Positions 42,774 to 50,405 of a DNA stretch of 50,405 nucleotides are shown in pieces. The number at the start of each line of letters is the position of its first letter. Positions within the stretch are counted from its first letter, which is position 1. The notes under the pieces were generated by a model. The model did no database searches. It was not told the origin of the DNA and saw nothing but the letters and a program-made list of their open reading frames with translations. A program made the position numbers and the translations under genes. Origin of the DNA: Rhizobium sp. ASV20 (lineage in GTDB: Bacteria; Pseudomonadota; Alphaproteobacteria; Rhizobiales; Rhizobiaceae); assembly GCF_016429015.1 (NCBI RefSeq), contig NZ_JAELTU010000036.1, positions 1 to 50,405 on the forward strand, written 5' to 3'.

Positions 42774-43940
42774 CTAAGCGCTTTCGGTGTCGGCGCGCGG
42801 CGTGCTCGCAGGTCTCGCCGCCTTAGGCCGTGCCAAGCGGCGCGTGAGACCTTGCGCATAGGCCGTAAGTGGCTTTTCGACGAACCTGCAGAGCCCAAGA
42901 GCGAATATCGCCGCGGCCATAGTGCCGCAAACGACGAAGAGGCCGAGCGGAAGCTGATCTCCAACGAATCTTTCCCAAATCGCGCGTAACGGCCGCAAGA
43001 TGAATGGGTGAGACAGGTAGAGGCTGTAGGAGGCGTCCCCGAGCGCGACGCCCCATAGCACGACCCTCCCAGACGGCAAGGCAGGGCCAATCGCAGCCGC
43101 GAGGACGAACAGGGCTGCCGGCAGGCCACTTCGCAGGAATTGCGGCAAGACATCATCTTCCCAGATGGCGGAGAAGCGCACGAAGCCGAGAAGGCCGATC
43201 GCCATCATGATGAGTGCTGGCCAGATGCCGATCCGCAGGCCACGGCGAAAGATCAATGCAACATAGACGCCGAACAGGAATTCCAGAATGATGGGGCTGG
43301 TCCAGAAAGCCAGCTGTACCTGCTGTGGAGAAACCACATTGCCGATGAGCGCCAAGCCCAGCATCAACACCGAGAGCCAGAAGATCCCAAGTCGGATCGG
43401 CAGGATCAGTGCCAACCCGAAGAAAACGTAGAACAGCATCTCGTAGTTCAGGGTCCAGCCCAGAGCGAGCACGGGTCTGATCTCATCAATCCCGCGACCG
43501 GAGGGGATGAAGAAATAGGACGCCAATACATGCGAGGCATCGCCGATCGGCACGTTGAGCAATGACGGCGCAATGGCGGCGCCGAGCAACAGCGCGCTCG
43601 TCAACAGCCAGTAAAGCGGAACCACTCGTGCGCAACGTCGCAGGAAAAAACGCAGCGGCGCACCGCTTTTGCCGAATTCGGCTGCAGCGGTATGGGTCAT
43701 GATGAAGCCCGATAGAACGAAGAATATGTCCACCCCAAAGCCGAGGTTCCATGTAGCGCCGTCGATCGGCACGCGACCCGCCGCGTCAGACAGGCTTGCG
43801 GTCTCATGCATGGCATGCGCAACCACCACGGAGGCGGCGGCCAGTGCACGCAGGACCTGGAGATTGGAAATTACACGGGAAGGATTACCGGATTCGATGC
43901 CGGCGGCACGACTACCAGGTATTTTTTTATGAGGCTCCAC
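42774..43940 (-). CDS. Membrane acyltransferase (acyltransferase 3 family)
   Basis: A 388-residue protein of about ten helices of the Acyl_transf_3 family, which adds acetyl or other acyl groups to surface polysaccharides (ExoZ/OafA-like). Marks: ISNLQVLRALAAASVVVAHA, GFGVDIFFVLSGFIMTH, RRCARVVPLYWLLTS, TLNYEMLFYVFFGLAL and GDASYSLYLSHPFIL. The histidine in the first helix and the R-R-x-x-R-x-x-P-L-Y-W motif are intact. It is a single gene with no glycan cluster nearby, so the target glycan is not indicated. Confidence 0.9.
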   Translation of the reverse strand: MEPHKKIPGSRAAGIESGNPSRVISNLQVLRALAAASVVVAHAMHETASLSDAAGRVPIDGATWNLGFGVDIFFVLSGFIMTHTAAAEFGKSGAPLRFFLRRCARVVPLYWLLTSALLLGAAIAPSLLNVPIGDASHVLASYFFIPSGRGIDEIRPVLALGWTLNYEMLFYVFFGLALILPIRLGIFWLSVLMLGLALIGNVVSPQQVQLAFWTSPIILEFLFGVYVALIFRRGLRIGIWPALIMMAIGLLGFVRFSAIWEDDVLPQFLRSGLPAALFVLAAAIGPALPSGRVVLWGVALGDASYSLYLSHPFILRPLRAIWERFVGDQLPLGLFVVCGTMAAAIFALGLCRFVEKPLTAYAQGLTRRLARPKAARPASTPRADTESA

Positions 43941-44136
43941 CAGAAATCCCAGTATTTATTCCCTTGGATCTCTATTCCGTACCTCACACGATATAACAAC
44001 TGGTCGCCGTGGGTATAAATCGGCCGCTTTGCTTGAAAATATGGTTATTCTTCCCTTAAGCCCAGTCGAATACTGCGCAAACAAGCTGGCGACGGGAGAG
44101 TTTCGCGGGACCTTTGGAGCAACGAGCGAATTCCGT

Positions 44137-44901
44137 TCAGCTCGTCTCGCCACGTGCGAGCACATCCAGAAGCTGGCTGGTATTGTCGATGGAAAACTGC
44201 ACGCGTTCTCCCGGCCAAATGGATTCCGAATAAGAAATCGGCGTGCCCTTGAGGTCCACGTCCACCTTCCTGAGCGCGACCACCGGCTGCGATGCCGACT
44301 GATTTAGTTGCTTTGCCTCCTCACTCGTCGGCAAGCGCACGATGATATCCGTGCGCAGGCGAATATAGTCGGGGATGCCGTACTCTGCCAGAATAAGCGT
44401 CACGCTTCGCCCGCTGCGCCGCGCCTCATCGAAACCGGGAAAACGGCGCACGGGAAAATAGGCGTGCGAATAGTTTATCGGCTCTTCATCGGCAAAACCG
44501 CGTCTGACGATATGATAGACCGGCTCGCCGTGAGGAAGCCGCAAGGCCTCCGCAATCAGTTCCGAGGCGGGAACCACCTCCTCATGGATCGCTTGCCCAA
44601 GCGGTTCCCTGCCCTGATCGAGCAGATTCTGGGAAAACCGCGTGCGCTCGGAAAGGCGGTAATCGAGGCGGCTGTCTCGGACGAAAGTTCCGCGGCCCTG
44701 CTCCACCAACACGAGCCCCCGGCTTTCCAGCCGTGAAATCGCCCGCCGGATGGTGTGGCGGCCGACACCGAAGCGTTCCATCAGATCCGCCTCAGTGGGA
44801 AGCTGCGCTTTGGGTGACAGGCGGCCGGTCAGAATATCCTCGGCGATATCGCTCTCGACCTGTTGCCATTGCCCATGCAGCAGTTTTTTTTCCATGCCCA
44901 C
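44137..44901 (-). CDS. phnF: GntR/HutC-family regulator, PhnF type
   Basis: A 254-residue regulator with an N-terminal winged helix of GntR type (ADLMERFGVGRHTIRRAISR, residues 38-57, then LESRGLVLVEQGRGTFV) and a C-terminal UTRA ligand domain, as in PhnF. The position near phnG-H-I supports the PhnF assignment; an opposite-strand importer lies between. Start at ATG 44901 (MGMEKKLLHG) or 44895. The short palindromic word in the shared promoter region and before phnG is a good candidate for its operator (inference). The ligand may be a phosphonate or phosphate ester. Confidence 0.85.
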   Translation of the reverse strand: MGMEKKLLHGQWQQVESDIAEDILTGRLSPKAQLPTEADLMERFGVGRHTIRRAISRLESRGLVLVEQGRGTFVRDSRLDYRLSERTRFSQNLLDQGREPLGQAIHEEVVPASELIAEALRLPHGEPVYHIVRRGFADEEPINYSHAYFPVRRFPGFDEARRSGRSVTLILAEYGIPDYIRLRTDIIVRLPTSEEAKQLNQSASQPVVALRKVDVDLKGTPISYSESIWPGERVQFSIDNTSQLLDVLARGETS

Positions 44902-44917
44902 TAATCCGAATTCTATG

Positions 44918-44935
44918 ATGTCATTCGAATGTCAT
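44918..44935. promoter_or_regulatory. PHO-box-like repeat / candidate PhnF operator, copy 1
   Basis: ATGTCAT-TCGA-ATGTCAT: a seven-base direct repeat with a four-base spacer, matching the 7-4-7 layout of rhizobial PHO boxes (consensus CTGTCAT repeats). It also contains the perfect palindrome CATTCGAATG (44922-44931). It lies 17 bases upstream of the PhnF-type start, in the region divergent to the importer gene. PhoB or PhnF could bind; the sequence alone does not decide. Confidence 0.6.
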
Positions 44936-45096
44936 ATATCGGCTTCAGCATTGATTTTCAATCTCTGTCCAGCGATCGACATCCGGAAGAGTCTTATAAA
45001 AGCCGAATTTTTCTCTCATATTTTGTAGTTAAGCCACCAATCCTTCATATGGGTGTCACCCACCGCCACTAGACGGATATTCGGATGTTTTATTAA

Positions 45097-45106
45097 TCAT
45101 TCGAAT
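45097..45106. promoter_or_regulatory. Candidate PhnF operator, copy 2
   Basis: The ten-base word TCATTCGAAT recurs here, 12 bases before the importer binding-protein ATG, next to an ATATTG instead of the full palindrome. It is close enough to the start codon to block transcription or initiation when occupied. An imperfect relative, GATATTCGGATG, lies about 25 bases upstream (45076-45087). Confidence 0.5.
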
Positions 45107-45118
45107 ATTGAGGATATA

Positions 45119-46366
45119 ATGGTAGCGCTTAATCGTCGGCAATTCATCGCGGGCACGACCGCAGTCATCGGCACATCGGTCGCAATGACCGGCAAGGCTC
45201 GCTCAGCCGATGCGGCGATCGAAATATCGAGCACGTGGGCCGCCGACAAGCCCTTCCAGAAAGTCGTTGACGCATTCAATGCAAAGAATCTCGGCGTAAC
45301 CGTCACCAACCGGTTCGACGGCGATTATGAAGCCGTTACGGCCAAGGCTGTCGCCAGCGTCGCGGCCGGTCGTCCGCCAGCCATGATGATCACCGGTTGG
45401 AAGTTCGGCTACTTCGCCAAGCGCACGCTCGGCGCACGCGATCTACGCGAGATCAATGCCGCGAAAGCAGAGGCAATCCTCGCCAATTTCCGTCCGTCCG
45501 TCTTGCCGCTGGTCACGATCGATGGCGCAGTCATCGGTCTTCCCTGGGCGATGTCGACACCGATCACCTATATCAACAGCGACATGTGGAAGGCTGCCGG
45601 CCTGGATCCGAACCTGCCGGAAACGCCGGATACAAAGTGGCTCTACGAGAACGCACGCAAGCTCGATGCGGCCCTGAAAGGCAAGCATCCGACCTACCGT
45701 TCACCGATTTCGCTGTCCAATAACGAATGGACGAGCCAGTCCTTCATCCAGAATGCCGGCGGCTTCATCATCGATCCCGATGGCAAGCTCGCCCTGAACA
45801 GCCCGGAAGCAATTGCCGGCATGAGCGAATATTGCGCTCCCGCCCATGAGGGCCTTTGGCTGCCCGTCAGCGACAAGGAACAGGTCGCTGCGTTCCAGTC
45901 CGGCGCTCTGGCCATCTGCACGACAAGCTCGACATCGGCCATCACCTTCCCGTTCGGAGCCGCGAAGGCCGTTACGACGAAGTTCCCCGGCCTTCCCGGA
46001 CACCCACGCAAGATGAACAGCGGCGGCAATTTCCTCGCCGTCTACACCCGCAACAAGGAACAGGCGGAGGCTTCCCTTGCCTTCCTCGAGTTCTGCGCTT
46101 CGAAGGAAGGGCAGGCATTGTGGTCCCAGACCGGCTATCTGAACACGTCGCAGCACGACATTCCGCTGATCAACGAGTTCATGAAGCCCGCGGCCGCACA
46201 GCTGGCAGACGGTTTGACCGCGGAAACGATCTGGCCGGGCAAGCGTGGTCTCGAAGGTCAGGCCGTTTGGCGCAAGTGGGTTGCGCGCATGCTGCTCAAG
46301 GAAACGACTGTTGCCGACGGCATCAAGGGCGCTCACGACGAGCTTACAGGGCTGATTTCGGCATAG
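45119..46366 (+). CDS. ABC transporter substrate-binding protein, carbohydrate type (family 1)
   Basis: A 415-residue SBP_bac_1 protein. The N-terminus has a twin-arginine-like signal, NRRQFIAGTTAVIGTSVAMT then GKARSADAA. Mature blocks: ISSTWAADKPFQKVVDAFNA, PWAMSTPITYINSDMWKAAG, GALAICTTSSTSAITF and SGGNFLAVYTRNKEQAEASL. Start ATG 45119 (MVALNRRQF) follows GAGG; the earlier ATG 45053 would put this signal inside the protein. Resembles UgpB/sugar-binding proteins. Context with phn genes hints at a phosphorylated or phosphonate ligand such as a glycerol- or sugar-linked one (inference). Confidence 0.9.
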   Translation: MVALNRRQFIAGTTAVIGTSVAMTGKARSADAAIEISSTWAADKPFQKVVDAFNAKNLGVTVTNRFDGDYEAVTAKAVASVAAGRPPAMMITGWKFGYFAKRTLGARDLREINAAKAEAILANFRPSVLPLVTIDGAVIGLPWAMSTPITYINSDMWKAAGLDPNLPETPDTKWLYENARKLDAALKGKHPTYRSPISLSNNEWTSQSFIQNAGGFIIDPDGKLALNSPEAIAGMSEYCAPAHEGLWLPVSDKEQVAAFQSGALAICTTSSTSAITFPFGAAKAVTTKFPGLPGHPRKMNSGGNFLAVYTRNKEQAEASLAFLEFCASKEGQALWSQTGYLNTSQHDIPLINEFMKPAAAQLADGLTAETIWPGKRGLEGQAVWRKWVARMLLKETTVADGIKGAHDELTGLISA

Positions 46367-46376
46367 GCTTCGTATC

Positions 46377-47261
46377 ATGCCATTTCGTTTCAAATCGCTG
46401 GCCCCCTATTTCTTCGTGGGGCCGGCCGTGCTTGCCGTGGCGATATTTCTCTACGGGCCGCTCCTCGCCTCGATGTTGCTCTCGGTCGTTGACTGGAATC
46501 TGCTATCCGCAGATATCCGCTTTGTCGGCACCGACAATTACGCATCGATTTTTGGCAACCCCGATTTCCGCCTGGCTGCCTGGAACACGCTCCTTTACTG
46601 CATCGTCCTCATCCCCGCGGAGATCATTATTCCCCTGATCTTTGCCGTCATGCTGCATTCGGTGCGCAAGAACCCCTTGCAGGGGCTTTATCGCGGCAGC
46701 CTGTTCCTGCCGACGATCGTGGCCTATTCCGTTGCAGGTGTCGCCTGGTCCTGGCTGTTCAATCCAGTCAATGGATTGCTCAACGAGGTTCTCGGCTATT
46801 TCGGCTTTCCGCCGTCGCGCTGGCACACGGATCCGAACCTCGCCTTGTTCTGCGTCAGCCTCGTTACCTTCTGGAAGACCTTCGGCCTCAACATGCTTCT
46901 ATGGCTGGCGGCGCTGGCAAATCTCCCGAAACAGCTGCGCGAGGCATCACAGCTTGACGGCGCGGGCTCGACACGGCATTTTTTCAACATCAGCCTGCCG
47001 CTGATGACGCCGACCGCCTTCTTCATCAGCGTCACGACATTCTTCCATGTCCTCGACGATATCGTCGGCGTCATCGATGTGCTGACCCATGGCGGACCGG
47101 CAGGCAGAAGCTCGAGCCTTCTGTATTTCCTTTGGCAGCAAGGTCTAATGTTCTTCCAGTTCGGGCCGGCGAGCGCCGTTGCCGTTATCATCATAGCTCT
47201 CGTGCTCGCCATTACATGGCTGCAGTTTCGCGTCAGCGAAAAGCGGGTACACTATAGATGA
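46377..47261 (+). CDS. Carbohydrate-type ABC transporter permease (MalF/UgpA-like)
   Basis: A 294-residue inner-membrane permease with six helices. It starts MPFRFKSLAPYFFVGPAVLA, has RGSLFLPTIVAYSVAGVAWS then WLFNPVNGLLNE, and the EAA coupling loop REASQLDGAGSTRHFFNISL with PLMTPTAF. Partner of the next permease, whose start overlaps its stop (ATGA). A cognate ATPase gene is not present up to the window end. Confidence 0.93.
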   Translation: MPFRFKSLAPYFFVGPAVLAVAIFLYGPLLASMLLSVVDWNLLSADIRFVGTDNYASIFGNPDFRLAAWNTLLYCIVLIPAEIIIPLIFAVMLHSVRKNPLQGLYRGSLFLPTIVAYSVAGVAWSWLFNPVNGLLNEVLGYFGFPPSRWHTDPNLALFCVSLVTFWKTFGLNMLLWLAALANLPKQLREASQLDGAGSTRHFFNISLPLMTPTAFFISVTTFFHVLDDIVGVIDVLTHGGPAGRSSSLLYFLWQQGLMFFQFGPASAVAVIIIALVLAITWLQFRVSEKRVHYR

Positions 47262-48097
47262 GCAATATTGGTCTTAAGCTTCACAGGTTGCTGCTGCACG
47301 TCGCGCTCATGGCAATCTGCATCGTCACCGTATTCCCGCTCGTCTGGATGGTGTCCGCGGCCTTCACGCCCAACGACATGATCATGGCAAAGGCCGTGCG
47401 GCTCTGGCCCGAAAGTCCGACGCTATCGAATTTCACCATAGCCGCAAGCCGTCATCCGATCTGGATGTGGCTGTGGAATTCCATCCTCACGGCAGCTCTC
47501 ATCACCGCCGGCAAACTTGTTCTCTCAGTCCCGGCGGGCTTCGCCTTTGGGCGGCTTGAGTTCAAGGGAAAACAGACACTGTTCTGGTTCGTCATTGCCA
47601 CCATGTCTTTTCCGAACGTGCTGGCGATCATTCCGACCTATGTCGCCGTGGTAAAGCTGCAGGCAGTCGACACCTATGGTGCGATGATCATCCCGTCGAT
47701 TCCCTATATCGGTTTCTACGTCTTCTACATGCGCCAGGCCTTCCGGTCGCTGCCCGGTTCGATGTTCGAGGCTGCCCGGATCGATGGAAGCGGCCTGTGG
47801 CGGCAATTTTTCGAGATCGGCGTTCCGAACGTCATCCCGGCAATTGCGGCCCTCTCGGTGATTTCCTTCATGGGCGCCTGGAACATCTATCTCTGGGGCC
47901 AGCTCGTGCTGGACGACGCATTCAAGAAGACGCTTACGACAGGCATTGCCGTCTTCGCTGATCTCGAAGGCGCCGAGCGAGCCTGGGGACCATTGATGGC
48001 GACAAGCCTGTTGTCGATCGTCCCTGTTCTCTTGATCTTCCTATTGGCGCAACGTTTCATTGTGGATGCGTTAGCACCAGGCATTGATGACAGATAG
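47258..48097 (+). CDS. Carbohydrate-type ABC transporter permease (MalG/UgpE-like)
   Basis: A 279-residue permease of the MalG class: VFPLVWMVSAAFTPNDMIMA, then FAFGRLEFKGKQTLFWFVIA, IPSIPYIGFYVFYMRQAFRS and the EAA loop FEAARIDGSGLWRQFFEIGV with PNVIPAIAAL. Overlaps the preceding permease by four bases. The kinase gene starts eight bases after its stop. Confidence 0.93.
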   Translation: MSNIGLKLHRLLLHVALMAICIVTVFPLVWMVSAAFTPNDMIMAKAVRLWPESPTLSNFTIAASRHPIWMWLWNSILTAALITAGKLVLSVPAGFAFGRLEFKGKQTLFWFVIATMSFPNVLAIIPTYVAVVKLQAVDTYGAMIIPSIPYIGFYVFYMRQAFRSLPGSMFEAARIDGSGLWRQFFEIGVPNVIPAIAALSVISFMGAWNIYLWGQLVLDDAFKKTLTTGIAVFADLEGAERAWGPLMATSLLSIVPVLLIFLLAQRFIVDALAPGIDDR

Positions 48098-48104
48098 GAA
48101 AAGC

Positions 48105-48905
48105 ATGCCCCGAGTAATCGTAATCGGATCGGTAAATCACGACCGCATATGGCAACTGGATGCCCCGTTGGTCCGGGGCGGCCGGATGCAATTTTCATCC
48201 CGAGCAACCCGGCTTGGCGGCGGCGCTTATTATACCGGTCAGCAGCTTCTGGAACTGGGGGCCGATGTCGCCGTCGTCTCCCGGCTGATGCAGGACGAGC
48301 AGGGACAAGCCACGCTGCTGTCGCTTTCCTCTGCCGGCTTCGACACTGATTACATAGTGATGGCCCCCGGAGAGACCGCACCGCTGGAAATTTTCCTGGA
48401 GCCAAACGGCGAGCGAACGATCATCGCACCGGCCGGGCGGTCATACCCCTTAACGGCCGCCGGGATATTGTCGAGCGCGGGCGTCTACATCAACGCCCTT
48501 GCTCTCGACGACAACCTTGTCGATCAGATCGGTGCCCAGCCGCTTGTCGTATCGCAGTTTCCGCTCAAGCCCGCGACGCACCGCCCGGCGGACTATGTCA
48601 TCTCTTCTCGTGACGATGTTTCCGACGATCTCGCCCTCGCATGGCAGCGCGCAGCTGAAATCGCCGGCCCACGTCTGAAAATGCTTGTACTCACCGATGG
48701 CCCGCGCCCAATCACATTGTTCGACGGTTCAGACACATCGGAGGTCGAACCGGCGGAGAGGGTCGCGACGGCAAATACGATTGGCGCAGGCGACCGCTTC
48801 GCAGGCGCTTTTTTGTTTGCTCTGCTTCAGGGGCAGACGCCAGCCGCCGCCGCATGGGACGCAAGCCGCAGCACAGCCCTGTGGCTACGCCGGCGCGGCG
48901 ACTGA
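48105..48905 (+). CDS. PfkB-family carbohydrate kinase
   Basis: A 266-residue ribokinase/PfkB-fold kinase, slightly short for the family. N-terminal IVIGSVNHDRIWQLDA, the GGGAYYTGQQLLELGADVAV block and the C-terminal catalytic motif NTIGAGDRFAGAFLF, with the aspartate base of GAGD intact. Start ATG 48105 (MPRVIVIGSVN) follows AGGAAAAG; an ATG seven codons earlier lies in the permease tail. It follows the sugar-type permeases and precedes phnG, so it may phosphorylate a sugar freed from or taken up with the transporter ligand (inference). Confidence 0.9.
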   Translation: MPRVIVIGSVNHDRIWQLDAPLVRGGRMQFSSRATRLGGGAYYTGQQLLELGADVAVVSRLMQDEQGQATLLSLSSAGFDTDYIVMAPGETAPLEIFLEPNGERTIIAPAGRSYPLTAAGILSSAGVYINALALDDNLVDQIGAQPLVVSQFPLKPATHRPADYVISSRDDVSDDLALAWQRAAEIAGPRLKMLVLTDGPRPITLFDGSDTSEVEPAERVATANTIGAGDRFAGAFLFALLQGQTPAAAAWDASRSTALWLRRRGD

Positions 48906-48958
48906 GCACTTCGCACGGTTCGGGAATCTCATCTCTCGAAGCAAAACGAGATAGACAA

Positions 48959-48991
48959 TTCATCCGGATGAATATATGAGTCATTCGAATG
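48959..48991. promoter_or_regulatory. Dyad plus candidate PhnF operator, copy 3, before phnG
   Basis: A 14-base perfect palindrome TTCATCCGGATGAA (48959-48972) is followed eight bases later by TCATTCGAAT and the same CATTCGAATG palindrome (48982-48991) seen near phnF. The region lies about 50-85 bases before the phnG start and suggests a separate promoter for phnG-H-I. The 7-4-7 frame here, GAGTCAT-TCGA-ATGTTTA, is only a weak PHO box, which favours a palindrome-reading protein. Confidence 0.55.
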
Positions 48992-49043
48992 TTTATGGTG
49001 GGTTTCCACCGATACCGAGCGACCCCTAAGTGCCAAGGAAAAG

Positions 49044-49505
49044 ATGATGACTGAGGAGAAGACTGGTGATCCGGTCGGCGCATCCTATGCCCATGCGCAG
49101 GCCCTGGAAATTCTCGCCGCGAGCCGTCCGGCAAACATCAAGGCCATCGCCGAACAGCTGCTCGACACGCTTGGCGACGTCGACGTGCTGGTCAACCGCA
49201 CTGGCCTTGTGATGCTTCCCTTGACGGATACGGTCCAAGGCACCGCCTTTCATCTGGGCGAAGTGCTCGTATCCGAAGCGCATATCCGCGTGCCGGGACA
49301 ATCGGCCGAAGGTTATGGCGCGATCGTCGGCCGCAACCTCGAACATGCCATGGCAATGGCGATCATCGATGCCGCCATCGCCAGCAATCACCGGGCCGAC
49401 ATCATCCTTGAGCTTCTGAATGCCGAACACGACCACCAGCGGGAAGAAGACCGCCAGCGGCTGCGAAAGGTCGAAGCGACCCGCGTGCAAATGGAGACAT
49501 TCTAA
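49044..49505 (+). CDS. phnG: C-P lyase system subunit PhnG
   Basis: A 153-residue PhnG. It is a core subunit of the PhnGHIJ complex that attaches ribose-triphosphate to phosphonates for later C-P bond cleavage. Conserved: MLPLTDTVQGTAFHLGEVLV, RVPGQSAEGYGAIVGRNLEH and AMAMAIIDAAIA. Start ATG 49044 (or 49047) follows AAGGAAAAG. The first phn enzyme gene; phnH starts three bases after its stop. Confidence 0.93.
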   Translation: MMTEEKTGDPVGASYAHAQALEILAASRPANIKAIAEQLLDTLGDVDVLVNRTGLVMLPLTDTVQGTAFHLGEVLVSEAHIRVPGQSAEGYGAIVGRNLEHAMAMAIIDAAIASNHRADIILELLNAEHDHQREEDRQRLRKVEATRVQMETF

Positions 49506-49507
49506 CC

Positions 49508-50053
49508 ATGGCACATTCCCTCGCACCAACCGTGGACGATACCCGCACCAACGCCACCTTCGAAGACCTCATGTGGGCTTTAAGCCGCCCCGGCCAGCCG
49601 CGCGACATGTCGGAAGAAGGTTTCTGGAGTGTTGCGGAGAGCCTGCTCGATCGCGAATGCAGCTTCCACTGCGAAGACGACGCCACCCTGAGCGTCTTGC
49701 TGGCCGCAACAGGCGCACGCCCAACGCCGCTTGCCGAAGCGGATTATGTCTTCGCGGCAATTGACGCTCCCGCAAAAGTCAAAGCCCTCAACTCGTTGCG
49801 CGTTGGCAGCCTTGCCTATCCGGACGATGCGGCAACCTTGTTTGTCCCCGCACGACTTGGTGCTGGACAGCGGCTTCGCCTTTCCGGTCCAGGCATCAAG
49901 GACAGCATCACGATTGAGATCGATGGCGTAGACCCCGACTTCTGGCAGATGCGCGCAAGAGCGATCCGCTATCCCCTCGGCTGGGATCTCTATCTTGTCG
50001 ATGGCAAGCGTCTGCTCGGCATTCCCCGTTCAACGAAAATCGAGGTGCTGTGA
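49508..50053 (+). CDS. phnH: C-P lyase system subunit PhnH
   Basis: A 181-residue PhnH. Marks: FEDLMWALSRPGQPRDM near the start, LLAATGARPTPLAEADYVF, GSLAYPDDAATLFV and LSGPGIKDSITIEI, then FWQMRARAIRYPLGWDLYLV and GIPRSTKIEV at the end, all typical of the subunit. It is part of the PhnGHIJ complex. Its stop overlaps the phnI start by one base (TGATG). Confidence 0.94.
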   Translation: MAHSLAPTVDDTRTNATFEDLMWALSRPGQPRDMSEEGFWSVAESLLDRECSFHCEDDATLSVLLAATGARPTPLAEADYVFAAIDAPAKVKALNSLRVGSLAYPDDAATLFVPARLGAGQRLRLSGPGIKDSITIEIDGVDPDFWQMRARAIRYPLGWDLYLVDGKRLLGIPRSTKIEVL

Positions 50054-50405
50054 TGGCCTATGTAGCAACCCGCGGCGGCGAATATGCCATCGAACAGGCG
50101 GAAAGGCTTTTCCGCGCCGACCTTGGCCCGATTACTCGCGAGCGCGTCGAGGCTGTTCGGACCGGCCTTCCCTATCTCATCGACCGCGTCATGGGCGAGG
50201 CATCGCTCTATGAGCCTGATCTCGCGGCACTAGCCCTGGCACAGGCAGGCGGCGATCTCTATGAGGCCATCCTCCTGCTGCGCGCCTATCGCACGACCCA
50301 ACCTCGCATCGCGGTCGCCGAACCGGTTGACCAGACGGATCTCTTCACCGTTCGTCGTATCTCCGCTGCCTTCAAGGATATCCCGGGTGGCCAGATCCTC
50401 GGACC
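50053..50405 (+). CDS. phnI: C-P lyase system subunit PhnI (5' part; cut by window end)
   Basis: 117 codons are visible from ATG 50053. The product begins AYVATRGGEYAIEQAERLFR and continues with VRTGLPYLIDRVMGEASLYE, LAALALAQAGGDLYEAILLL, LRAYRTTQPRIA and TVRRISAAFKDIPGGQILG, matching the N-terminal part of PhnI, the nucleosidase-like subunit that installs phosphonate on ribose triphosphate. The gene continues past the window. Confidence 0.93.
   Translation, partial: MAYVATRGGEYAIEQAERLFRADLGPITRERVEAVRTGLPYLIDRVMGEASLYEPDLAALALAQAGGDLYEAILLLRAYRTTQPRIAVAEPVDQTDLFTVRRISAAFKDIPGGQILG

Noticed and set aside
1..50405. Mobile element, prophage, CRISPR array, tRNA or rRNA
   Set aside because: No transposase, integrase, phage or repeat-spacer sequences and no tRNA-like or rRNA sequence noticed on reading both strands.

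Overview
The window has the marks of an alphaproteobacterium of the Rhizobiaceae (Rhizobium, Agrobacterium or Ensifer): GC-rich coding DNA, dense gene packing with TGATG and ATGA overlaps, several peptide-type ABC transporters with fused DppD-DppF ATPases, a Pha/Mnh antiporter operon with a fused A-B subunit, and a C-P lyase (phn) operon. Placement is by family content and style, not by a database search. I see no rRNA, tRNA, insertion sequence, prophage or CRISPR array.

Layout. 1-7625 (minus): an operon for a peptide/opine-type ABC transporter (two permeases, fused double ATPase, binding protein) enclosing a hydantoinase/oxoprolinase-family protein and a DUF917 (S-methyl-thiohydantoin desulfurase-type) protein. 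It is divergent from a large MalT-like LuxR regulator (7761-10115). 10150-20170 (minus): inorganic ion transport, with a Na/Pi-cotransporter-like protein, an atypical Nramp-family transporter, a small unknown protein and the phaAB-C-D-E-F-G antiporter operon. 20342-28399: mostly single genes (XRE regulator, cytochrome b561, APH-like kinase, ornithine cyclodeaminase family, VOC, Nudix, small P-loop kinase, dihydroxyacetone kinase, 2OG-Fe(II) oxygenase). 28568-36581 (plus): a compact amide-type operon. Its leader has an ANTAR-style hairpin and an intrinsic terminator, then come an AmiC-like sensor, an AmiR-like ANTAR antiterminator, a second peptide-type ABC transporter and an acetamidase/formamidase. 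36675-39340: a ferredoxin and cytochrome P450 (minus) divergent from an AraC regulator (plus). 39483-43940: a CDF-like protein with altered metal sites, a TetR/MFS efflux pair and an acyltransferase. 44137-50405: a PhnF-type GntR regulator, a carbohydrate-type ABC importer lacking an ATPase gene, a PfkB kinase and phnG, phnH and the start of phnI.

How the genes work together. Two regions look like functional systems. First, the amide region: substrate sensing by AmiC would release AmiR to read through the terminator just before amiC, switching on uptake and hydrolysis. Second, the phn region: the ten-base word TCATTCGAAT occurs three times, at the phnF/importer promoter region, just before the importer binding-protein gene and just before phnG. 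This suggests that the carbohydrate-type importer, the PfkB kinase and C-P lyase are one regulon, perhaps for a sugar- or glycerol-linked phosphonate or a related phosphorus source. At the first copy the word also lies inside a 7-4-7 PHO-box-like repeat.
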